Assembly: GCA_029721515.1 (NCBI GenBank)
Contig: CM056563.1
Span: forward strand, 10,736,454 to 10,800,453
Direction: 5' to 3'
Length of the DNA: 64,000 nt
DNA from: Synanceia verrucosa
Lineage: Eukaryota > Chordata > Actinopteri > Perciformes > Synanceiidae
A program made the translations under genes and the position numbers. Positions 37,101-48,105 of this stretch are shown here, in pieces (position 1 is the first letter of the stretch; each line of letters begins with the position of its first letter). The notes beneath the pieces are model-generated. The model worked only from the letters and a program-made list of their open reading frames with translations, did no database searches and had not been told where the DNA came from.

Positions 37101-38333
37101 GCTACTACAGTAAAATATACTACAATAGTACATCCTTGTCTAGATTTACTACAGTAGCAGAGGGACATGAATTCACCTTGATTGTATGTCATAACTTAGG
37201 CAGAAAGGAGTCAGTGATGAAGGCCGATGTGAGCTCTATTTCTCATATCCCCGCTCTATTTTTGCCCCTCCTTCCACCCCTTACCCCGATGAGAAGACAA
37301 AGGATCACTCCTCCAAACACACACTCCCATATTTCCCATCCCTATCTACAGTCAGCTGGACCCCGTTATCCACAATCCAGCGGGGGTTACCTGTCAACAC
37401 GACAAAGCGAAGTGAAAATATTGCTTCGGAAGCAGCATAGGAAAGAACAAAAACATTTCAAACTATGCTAATGCTTAGATACATCTATGATGCTAAAATT
37501 TCTGAAAAGACAAAATAACAGATTAGTGGCCGAGCATTAAGACTGAGCTGCATAAAATGTATAAAAATGTGCAATGCCATTTGCAACCTTTCTATAAATA
37601 GAAATGACATCTTAAATCATGCTCTACTAGCTGTGTGCTACAAACACAGACAGAGGGGAGAAGATGGCAAGAAAGAAGGATGATTGTTTTATGTGTGTCG
37701 CTGCAATCCTTATCTTGAAGCTCTAATGCTGTTGCTATGCTTTATAGTGGTATAAAGGGGGATAAGGGGTCGTGATAGCACTGCACAAACAAAGCTTTCC
37801 GCTGATTTCCACCTACAGAGAGAATGACTCTCTAATGTCACATCCATCGTGCATCAGCCCTGCCAGTTGCTGATTCCTGTCAAAGGGTTGTTGTTTTTAA
37901 GTAACCAGCAGGCAGATTCCTGCCGGGTTGCTTTCCCTCATTCTGCACCTTTAGCTCCATACATTCAGCACATCTAAATCAGCTGGAAAACAGCTTATTA
38001 TTGGTGTGAAAGGCGTCCCTTTTCATCTCAGGATTTATGCTTCTAACCAGGCCTGCTTATGGGGACAGTGTGAAGCCTGACCATTAGAGCCCACGGCTGG
38101 AGGACTTGAAAGAGAGCATAATATACAGTCCAGGGGTGAATGGAAGGGGAGTGAAATAAACCAAAGCACTCAAAAATGGTGTATATTTGCTGCACTATAG
38201 GAGGGAAGAACTGGGCAACTCTGTGTTTGGTTTTCTGATCCCAGTCTTGCTTATCCGTTTGTGCTAAAGGACTATTTGATTGTAAAATAGAACATTAATA
38301 TTAACACAAAAGAGGGAAAAAGAAACCTAATAG

Positions 38334-38906
38334 CCAAGCAGTCATTCCTCTGCTGAGTTTATCGGGTCAGATCGCACCAATTCAAAGGACAGCAAAGCCT
38401 GTGAGGAAGACAGCGACTCCTTGAGGTCAGAGGTCAAGCCCGAATGAGTGTTTCCACTGCTGCTCAGAATTCTGTGGCCAGTGTTGTAACTGTGGCTCAG
38501 ACACAGATAACAGGCCCTGTTAGACACACACCCAGCTCTGTTTACACACATGCACACCTGAAGCCGCTCCTCGTGTCTACAAACAGGTGCTTTCTCTGGC
38601 CCTCTGGGACAATCTGAAACCAAAAACCTCTGGAGCGTGTCTGACTAAATGATGCGACCTGCGCCAGATCTCCAGCACGCTTCTGCCTTGGAGCACATGA
38701 GATGTGGAATGGAAGCAGGCTTAGGTGGGCGGTCGAGCAGCCAAACCATGTCTAGAAGTCTGCAGTCTAGCTCTGCCTCTTCTGAGCTGTCGAGCAGCAA
38801 GAGGTCAGCCACTAAGAGATCCAAAAGGAAATGTGGACTATTTCCTTTTTTAAAATCGCTGAACGATAAGAAGGATGGTGCTGTAGATGCTAGACTTGAT
38901 TTTTGA
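38334..38906 (+). other. Unexplained coding-like stretch, two open segments
   Basis: Two plus-strand open segments have protein-like composition. 38334-38447 reads HSSAEFIGSDRTNSKDSK, then an acidic serine-rich end and a TGA stop. 38649-38906 (85 codons from ATG) has a serine-rich block (SRSLQSSSASSELSSSKRS), a basic block (KRSKRK) and then CGLFPFLKSLNDKKDG before a stop. The minus strand is also largely open across 38342-38938. I recognise no family. No convincing splice acceptor precedes either segment. It could be an exon of an unknown transcript, a decayed retrocopy or chance. Confidence 0.2.
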
Positions 38907-39633
38907 GACACAGGATGCACTGCCTGAGGTGGACTCACAGTATCCTCTTGTTTTACCCAGCGAGCGATGTCTCAACACTGACACGCGTCTTTTATCGCCA
39001 CACCCCGTCCTGTGGCCTCTCAGGACAGATAGTCATTGAGGTCACCATCATATCTGTCTCAGATCTCCACCACAGGACTCTCACATTACACCGACACAAA
39101 AGCTTTCAGTGCACCACCAGACAACAGGGGCCTCCATCTGTTTTCTTACTTCTCTGTAGTGTTTATTTGGAACTCTACAACTTTTGTCAACCATGCGCCT
39201 CCTTTATGCTGCTGCTGACCTAAACGGTATGACCTCACCACTCTGCTGTGTCTACCTTTGATCTGGCTTGGATCAGTCAAACAGCACCTCTCCTACTCGC
39301 TCTCTTTTTCTATCCATCTTCACTTTTCTCTCGGACACAGCAGCAAACCACAGCACTGCAGTAGTTACAGTCTGATGAGTCCAAAAGGAATCATCACCAG
39401 GAAATACTGACATGTCACAAAGTTGAACTCTCTCCAGGCCTTGTGCCCGTGCATGACTATTCACGCCTCTACCCAGAATCAAAACTCCCTTGCACATTGT
39501 ACAGTGTACAATGGAAGGAGGAGTCACCCAAAGCGAACCAGTCTGTGGTGGCAAGGGACATCATTAACAGACTCCTTTCTCCAAAGCAACACAGAGAACC
39601 TGGCCTTGAGTGTGGATAGGGCAATGTTTGTGC

Positions 39634-39665
39634 TGTGTGTGTATGTGTGTGTGTGCGTGTGTGTG
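39634..39665. repeat. Imperfect (TG)n
   Basis: TG tract with TA and CG interruptions. Confidence 0.9.
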
Positions 39666-42638
39666 CAGTTAGAAGTGGCTAGATGGACCAGTTTTATCAG
39701 TCAGTCTCCAGCACAGAGTAATGTGCTCACTCTAACACTCTGCCTTCCCCCTCTGACATTCATTCCAGCTCCAACATGACTGCATTGTCACCTGGCCGTC
39801 TGATCGTTATCTAACCAATGGGAAATGCGCAATGTCTATTTTTCAAACTTGGAAATGTATATTGCTGATAAAAACAAAAAAAAGATGTGGGAACTGCTCT
39901 CTCACTGTCAGGACATCTTTCTGCTGTCTCTTATTGGCCTTATACAAAAGAATAACCAGCAGGATGTCCTGTCCTTTGTCCTTTGTCGCCTGTGTAATAG
40001 CTTTACAAAATCAGAGGCTGTGTATGAGTCAGGCGGCAGGCAGGCATGCTGACTGACAGGACCGGATGACAGGCAGGCTGACTATCCTTATTAGACAAAC
40101 AGTGTCACACGTATGCTCTGAGAAAACACTCTCCACACTTCATGTCTCAGGATCATTTTTCCACTTGAGCTGTAGTCACTTATCTGAGTGTCAGGCTTCC
40201 AAGAAGGTCTGACTGCATTGCTGTCAAAGCACTGATGACACAAATACAAAACGGCTGACTGCTGCCATTTCTAATTTCTAATACCCCCTTCACCTCCTCA
40301 CCGTGTCGTCATCTTGCTCCTCTACTCACTTCTTTCCTCTCTCAGGTTTGTTCATGTAGCTGGCAAGAGCATGACTGGAATCTCATGAACAGCCCTGCAG
40401 GGCCTCGTGGCAACTATATAGTTGCCAAAGTGTTCATTAGGCTGAGCACCTTGTGAGAGATCGAGACTAAAATAATGGTATGGTAAACACAGATCGAGGC
40501 AAATATACGTATCAACACACTCACAGCTCATTAGCATCTATATTTCAGTATGTGCCGATATTTGAAGGTCAAGTTGAACATGTTTACTTTAAATTTAGGC
40601 TGGACGCAAAAATTTAACTTTTCTCAATCTGTCATTCTCAAGAAAGAGTGAAAGAAGTCCTCTCGTGCATGATTTTGTCAACTATGACAATAAAGATGAT
40701 TAAGGAGATGATTGCTATTTCAGGTTGGGGAAGGAAGTGATTTATTAATTGTCGCTCACTATTAATCATGGTGGTAAGTTGTTGTGGAAAAGGCGGTTGA
40801 AATTAAGATTTGAGCTTTGTCCAGATACTCAGGTGTCAGTGACATTAAGTAAACATTGTACACATACGTAATATCCAGCACAAGTGGAGTTTTCCTCATG
40901 TCGTTCTGTACCTCAGCCTTCATTTAAAGGCAGGCTCTGTGCAGTGTTACCTGTTTTACAGGCCCCCAAACTCACCGCCCTCTCCTTTTTTAAGAGTTAC
41001 CGTTTGTGATTTGTCTTGTCATTCCAGCCCGAGGGCTTTTTCATCATAGTAAAAAACAAAAAAAAAATCACCTCAGACATGTGCCACACACACAAGATGG
41101 ATGTCAAATGGAAATCACTGTTGCTGATTAGGATGTCACAAAGGAATTTATTGTGAAACTGCTGCCTGTGTTGATATTGCTGGCTGGCGAACCAGCAGTC
41201 AGTCAGCACAGTCCCCCCCGCCCCCAACGCTGACATGCATCTCCTCCATGGCCTTGAGTGCCCTGCGTTCACCTCCAAGACTTGTTTAATTCAGCTTTGC
41301 TGCCAAAGATTCATTATATCATCCACTTTTATCGTTTTTATATCTGGATGTCCTTTATCTCTCCTATTTAATTTAATTCACTTCTCATGTTCAACTAACA
41401 CTGAGTTCCTCTCGATGTTGTTATCGTACAACTTCCCAGATAAATGATGGCAGCCCGGGGCCAACATCACTCTGTAATCCCTGTTTTGATGATCAGATCT
41501 GACGTGCATACCCCACTGATTAAACAGGTGAGCGCTATCTCAGCGAGTGTAAAGCCATCCGTCAGCAGCAGTCTATTAAGACATCAGTACTGACCCTCAA
41601 CTTAGCAATTTGCCTGCAGCAGGTGTGCACTGCCAGAAGATTGCTCATATCCAACGTGCAGGAGGAGGGTAACAGAAGCGGAGGAATAAACATGTTATCC
41701 CTGTGTAACCTCCTTTTCCCTTTAGGCTGTCAGTACTGCTTGAACATATGATGCACTCAGAGCTTAAGAAAAAGTGAGATTTTGAATAATTAGTTTTTCA
41801 GTTATGCTAGACTAAATTTATTATGGTTGTGTAATCCATCACACAGAACAGGTTTGGACTATGATTGGTCACATTGTTACTGTGTGGTAATGTGGTTTAT
41901 CTTGGATAGTAATCAACCCACACTGTTTGTTTACGACTCAAGCTTGTTTCAACTGACTGTTTGTCAGTAGATTTATATACTGTGTGGAAATGAATGGAAA
42001 ACAATGGGTGCTTGGAATGATCGAAGGAAATGTATTCAAATGAAAATAACAGCAGCGTGGATTGCAGATGCAAAGTACATGTGGTTTGTAGTAACAAAAC
42101 ATGCAAACCATGTGCGGGCTGTTGTCATGTAGCTGTTTGTAGCTGTACCTATGAAAAGTAATGCAATGCAGTTTGTCTCCCACAAAATTAATTTGTATGT
42201 AATCCACGTAATCAGGAACCAGGAAGTATAAAGAGCTACAAATGCCATGTAGGCAGGAGGTTGGTTGGGTGGATGGATGTTTGTGTCCCTTGTGAAACCA
42301 GAAGTCGATTTGTTTGTCACTTCTGCTTCAATCAATTCAATGAGTAAAGCAAAAGATCTCTGTCTCCAGTGTGCAGGATATCTGCAGCCTGTGGGTTAGT
42401 CAGTCACACTGTCATAATCAGATAACCTGAGACGACCTGTCAGACTGCCGCACAGAAAGAGAGCGGGAGATGAATGATGCGTTGTTATTGTGGCAGTGAG
42501 TAGCAATTAGCTCATAGAAAGAGCCTCTTGTTTGCTTTTACATTCATTCATACACGTCATTAAATGAGTACAGTAGATTCCAGAGCTAACTGTGCCACAG
42601 AACAATGAGTACCTGTTTGTGTTCGCTCAGGAGTGATC

Positions 42639-42667
42639 TGTGTGTGTGCGTGTGTGTGTGTGTGTGT
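42639..42667. repeat. Imperfect (TG)n
   Basis: 29-bp TG tract with one CG interruption. Confidence 0.9.
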
Positions 42668-43657
42668 CAGTGAGTTGGTGTGTGTTTGAGTATCTGCATA
42701 TCACAGAGGAGCACCCTTGTTTGCTCTTCCCTGTTTGCCCTTAGTAGAAGTGTTAACTTAATTAATCAACAATTATACACAGAGTAAAGTTGTTTTAATG
42801 CAGTTTTTCACCTCCATGGTTGGAGGTTTAACGCACACAACTACAATTTGCATTCATGGCCACCACCAGCCAGACACGTGACATGGATTAGGAGACTCGA
42901 TATGTGCGCACATTTCTATTTAATTTAATTTAAATGAATAAATTAGGTGTGGCAGCAATGTGTAGTCAGCAAACAGGATAAAAGGCACACCGCACAGGAT
43001 GTGCTCTAATTCATCATAGCTGTACGAGCTTTGATGTTCAAACTCTGGAATTGAGGCAGAAACTGTGTATGTTTTGGCACTGAACAATCGCCTGTGTGGC
43101 AAATAATTTACAGCAAGCAAGCGGACACACTAAAATTCCTTAACTTGAGGAATGTGTGCATGTGTTACGGCCACGAGAGTCAACCCCGGAGGAAGAACTC
43201 CGCGCCTCTCTCCTTCTCTTGTTTGTTTTCCCCGAGGACGACCGGGCCACTCTCAGAGAGAGACGCAGGAGCTGTGAGGCAATTAGTGAGAGTTGCGGTG
43301 TGCGTCCAGAGGCCCAAGGCTACGGGCTTATCCTACGCATGTGTGTGTCTTTGCAAGCCCACACAGTTCCTGTCACAGCTCATTTGCAACTAGCACAACA
43401 CAGGAATGAGGCAGGACAGAGGGTGAGGGGTCAGCAGGGGTGTTAAAAGGAGAAAAGAAAATCAGGGTGACAGTTTTCACCAGTGACGCAATGATAGACA
43501 TGATAGATTGGGTTAGTTTTGATTGTTAATAGTCAAACAAATGCACAGCCATGAAGAACGCCATGATTCAGCAACGGGACTGGCATGGTAAACTCCAAAC
43601 TTCCTCCATTCTCCCTTGTTCCTACTGTCTGTAACCCCTACACAATCTCACTGTATC

Positions 43658-44384
43658 TAGGGCAGTCGTGATTATAACAGTATTTACCAATCACAATTAT
43701 TTTCCATATTCTGGATTATTTTTCATATTCGCAATCACCGTCAATTATTTATTTTATCCACAAAGTTGCATAAAATAACCCTAAATCTGAGTGTCATTGT
43801 GTTGCGCCAGCAGCCGCATCACGCACTGTCGCCGTCGCAGCCACACTGTGTTGTTTACTTCTCGTCTTGGTCGGATGGGCAGCGACTCGAGGTTAGGATA
43901 GAGGTTCTGGTTCCAAAGCCACGTACCAAGGCACTGCTGTGGGTGCATTTGGGGTTTAGGCCAAACGATAAAGGAGAGCCCAGTAACATGGAGGAAGCGA
44001 TATGTAAACATTGCCATAAAAAGGTACGCATCAAGACACACAACAAATCTGAAATAACATCTCCAGACCCATCATTCACAGCAATACGCCGAAGTCGGAA
44101 AGACATAATGTGAGTGCGCTTCAATGCTTGCCCTGGTGCAGTAGATCCTCTTAAAGAATGGAGTTAGTTATGTTTTTGTCTATTTCTTGATGTTCAAAAA
44201 GGTATTAAATTGCTCTTATTCATTCAGCTGTACAGTATAGTACAATGCAGAATGTGTATTATTAAATCTCATTATAATGATAGTGGAATATAAAGAAAGA
44301 AAAAAATGGACAATATATTCATCAGTCGCAATTATTTGGCTGACAAATAATCGTCTCCAGAAATTCCTAATCGTGACAGCCCTA
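43658..44384 (+). mobile_element. Non-autonomous hAT-type DNA transposon with 8-bp TSD
   Basis: A 727-bp element with imperfect terminal inverted repeats: the left end reads TAGGGCAGTCGTGATTA, and the right end reversed reads TAGGGCTGTCACGATTA. Perfect 8-bp duplications ACTGTATC flank it at 43650-43657 and 44385-44392; an 8-bp TSD is diagnostic of the hAT superfamily. It carries a remnant of a BED-finger transposase exon but no catalytic domain, so it is an internal-deletion derivative that would have needed transposase supplied in trans. The perfect TSD suggests it is not extremely old. Confidence 0.9.
43874..44113 (+). pseudogene. BED zinc-finger remnant of a hAT transposase
   Basis: Within the hAT element, an open frame reads LVPKPRTKALLWVHLGF, then MEEAICKHCHKKVRIKTHN. 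This resembles the start of the BED finger of ZBED/hAT transposases (aromatic W and F, then C-x2-C). The second half of the finger, with its paired histidines after a leucine-rich NLLSHL-type helix, is missing; the frame instead runs into unrelated residues and a stop at 44111-44113. No transposase core follows. The open frame continues upstream without a credible start codon. Confidence 0.75.
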
Positions 44385-46605
44385 ACTGTATCTATTAAAT
44401 GCAATGTGTGTGTTAAGAAGGCCGCTCTTGTTCTCCTGCCAGTCTTGCTAAGAAGCTCAGCGTTGTGTGAAAGGACCCTATTGAGGAAGCAGAGCGCTCC
44501 GGTTAACACAACAAGGGCCGCCAACAGCGTGCAGTTCTGGTTTTCTAGATGCAGGTATTAAAAGGGTGTCAATACGACTCACTCAGGTTTGTTTGTTCTT
44601 GTATTACCTTTGAAAAACTCCAGTATGTGTTTATTCTGATAACCGGCCATGTAGTTTTCGTCATCATGATCAGATTTCCTTAACTCACCCAGTGAAGAAG
44701 CGTCCCCCTCTGCTCTTGCTCCACTTTTCTTGGTTGCACGTCTTCTTTCCCTGCAAACAACACAACACAGTTGTACATGTTAGCCAAAATATATTGCATA
44801 TGTTTTTTTTTTTCTCTCCAGTTCCCTTGCTACGCACTGTTAAAGGTCCACAAGCAAACCAGGAAGTTTTTGCGCCTGTTAATTGGTTGAATTCCAGCTG
44901 TGTGCAGGAGCGTGCTGAGCGCTGGCGGGCCGTGTGGCAGCTCCAGAGAATGACAGAGCGGGAGAGGAAGAATGCAGGCCGACCACTCTCCACTCTGTCA
45001 GCTCCTTGTTCTGCAGTATCAGCCCATGGGCCGTGGCCCGACAGTGTCTCTGTGTGTGTGTGTGTGTGTTAAGACTGCATCTTTGAGCCCCTATATGCAG
45101 TACTGTGTTGTGTTGTATGATCTGCAAGATAAGTTTGAGTTTCACCTTCTTAAACTGCAGGAGTTGTTGCCTCAAGAGGGTACCAAACATAAAAAGTAAT
45201 ATATATTTCCCACAAAGATGGTTTCTTAATATTCTAAAGCAGACACTCATTTCTGTTTCAGAGTCACTGAGTTTTCTAATCAGAACCAAGAGCAGATTTA
45301 TGAGATATTAGCTGGCAGGGCCCAAATAGACCACACTGTGTTTTTATTGATTAGCGTCTCATTATCTGTGACCACAGGGCGGTTTGTGCGTGCGTCCATG
45401 TTGCTTTAAATGAATACAATATTAACAAATATCAGATGTTATTTTTGAGGACTGTTAAAGGATCGTAAAGTTGGTTTTGGGGAAATGCAAAGTGCTAGAT
45501 TTATTAGTGGGAGATGTTTTCACTCTGATGGCAGATTTCTTCAACGTCCATTCAAGGCACAAATAAAAAAGAGAATCATGAAACAGTTTTGGAAATTGTT
45601 TCCTGTTTCTATAGAACAGACCGGCTGATAACTATACACCTATTCACAGTGAACACACTAGACTCACTCATTCAGTATGTTTCCGCTAAGCAGTGTTTTC
45701 AGGCCATATTTCATATAGCTAAGCTCTGAGTCAAGTGGTCTGTGGAGGCGGAAAATGGAATGAGGACCAAATCATGTGTTACACCTGATTGAGCAACACC
45801 TGAAACCACATTCCACTTTGCATGAATGACATGTCAGAGAGTTCGCGCTCACCGTGCAGCCATGCTTGCGTCTGAGAATAATCCGTCACAGTTTTTGGTT
45901 TGGCTCGCTGACCTGCTGCGAGGCTTCCGCTGTGCTCTGCATCTGTCTACTTATTTGTTTGTGGGAGCGTTTTGCTCTGCTGCACAGAGGCTTGTGTGCA
46001 TGTTTTTTTGTAATGTGCGTGCCCAGATTTTGAGGTTATTATTTGTATAGGTTTCACTTTTATCTGTACAGTGAAACGCAGCGTTGCATGCTCACTAGTG
46101 GGTGGCTGACAGTCATGTGTGCGGTCAGTTTCCACAGGTCACCAGGTCTGCCTCTCAGACTATCCCTTGGCTGCACAGTAAATATTTAGCTTTCAAAGTG
46201 GAAATCGGCACCCGAAATAGACAGGAATCATTTTTACCACTAAGCTTCATGAATGACTGTGGCACTTTTGTAAAAGGTTGTCCGTCCGACCATCGTCGGA
46301 CAACAACATCGCCGTTTCTGTGCGCTGTCGTAGCTCAGGCCGCCTTCTCCACATCTGTTCATGAGACATCTGGTCTTTAATTTGTGCAGACTGTGCACTG
46401 CCAAATCATTGGTCGTATCTTTTAACCTGCCAGCACCTCTTTCTTTCTCTCTTTCTCCACCATTGTTGGTTTACTCTGATATGTGTTCTGTTTTTGAAGG
46501 AGTTATTTTTGTCAATACTTTTTTTTAGCGGACTGATACTTTTCAGCCTTTTCTGTCCACTATAATTTTCTTTCTTCCTTTGTGTTCATCTGTTAAACAT
46601 AAATA

Positions 46606-46680
46606 TCGCCTCACCCTCCTTCTCCTCCTCCTTCTCCTCTCGTTCTTCTTTTCTCTGTGTCACTCCCTTTTTCTTCCCCC
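46606..46680. repeat. Polypyrimidine (CTT/CTC) tract
   Basis: About 75 bp almost entirely C and T (CCTTCTCCTCCTCCTTCTCC and similar), interrupted once by TGTGTCA. Confidence 0.85.
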
Positions 46681-47308
46681 ATCTGGTTTAATCTCTCCCA
46701 AAACAGAACAGAGCTGGGCAGTCTGGTGTTAACGTTGCAACTGCTTTGTAGTGGCATCATCTAAAACTGCAACAATTTGTCCAGATTAAACTTCAAAACA
46801 TCCGTTTAAACTTTGAACCTTCAGGGGGCGGGTGGGATAAACAGAGAAGAGCGCCATGTTGTGCTGCAGGTGTGTTGCCTCATTTGATATTTAACAAACT
46901 AACTTGTACATTGAATATGCGCGCCAGCGACAAGCTGTGACTTGTGGCGCTGTCACAACTGCTTGGCTGTTGATTGCGGTGCTGAGTGATTTGAGATTGT
47001 GGCTGGTACGCAGTGGCATTCGGATATCCACATGCAGGCATCCGCACGTATACATGTGCCCATCTCCTCTTTCAGGCCGCCTCTCCCTCGCTCACGGCGC
47101 AGACAGCAGCAGATAACAACACTATTTGTGTCTCCAGCGTGTCGCCGCTCTCTGATGGCGAGCAGACGCACACCTGGCATCAGCTCGCAGATTTACTCTA
47201 CCACTTTACCATTCCATCTATAGTCATTTAATAATCCTCTCATCGGTTAAATATTTGACTTTCCTCTTAAAGTGAGATCTGTCTTTCCTGCTCTGGTTTT
47301 GTTCAAAC

Positions 47309-47368
47309 TGTGTGCGTGTGTGTGTGCGTGTGTGCGTGCGTGCGTGCGTGCGTGTGTGTGTGTGTGTT
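47309..47368. repeat. Alternating TG/CG tract
   Basis: About 60 bp of strictly alternating purine-pyrimidine sequence with TGCG units. Confidence 0.95.
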
Positions 47369-48078
47369 TCTGCTCTTGCTTTGCTTCGCAAGATCTGGTT
47401 CAAGGCTCATTTCCTAATTACAGTGCTGGCTAAAGGTAATTACAACCTTAGATTAGGAGCCGTTTCTCTTTTTTTTATGGACCCACTGAAATGCAGCAAT
47501 TTGTGGTGGCTTTCTGGGATGAGCATCCTCCCTGTCATCCTCTCCCTCCCATCCTCTCTCGCGCTCATTCTCCATCTGTCTCTCACTCTGCTCCTCTCCC
47601 TCAGCTCTTCACTTGAGGGCTTAAAAACTAGCAGCATTTAGCACAAAGCTTTCTTTGAGTCATCTGCTTTGAAAGATACAGATGTGTTTGGTAAAACCTG
47701 AGTACAGAGAGCATGTGTGTGTCTGTGGACAAGGAGGACAGTGGTTATTTGGGGTTTGTGCGCAAGCTGGGGTGCTCTAAAACCCTCAGATCCCTTCGCA
47801 TGTGTGTGTATATTTATGCAAGGTCTTGAAGTGGTTCTTCTGAACGCATCATTTGGCTGCATCGGCGAGCTCTTCTTCAATTTAGCTTGGCAGGCATACA
47901 GGCTGGGGTTTGCCTCCGCATGCCGCTGGGTCAGCATTGATGTGAGAGGCCGAGGCCTCTGATGGCCGGTGTTTTATCCAAGAGAGTGACTCTGGGTTGT
48001 CAACCAGGGAACTCTACACCACCTCCCTACCATGCAGCACCTGACCAGGCTGAAGGCTTTATTTCTGACAAGAGGAAT

Positions 48079-48105
48079 TCTCTCTCTCTCGCTCTCTCTC
48101 TCTCT
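48079..48105. repeat. (TC)n microsatellite
   Basis: 27-bp TC tract with one G interruption. Confidence 0.9.

Noticed and set aside
37040..37471. 143-codon plus-strand frame
   Set aside because: No domain, mixed composition, crosses a likely transposon end, and no promoter or splice context.
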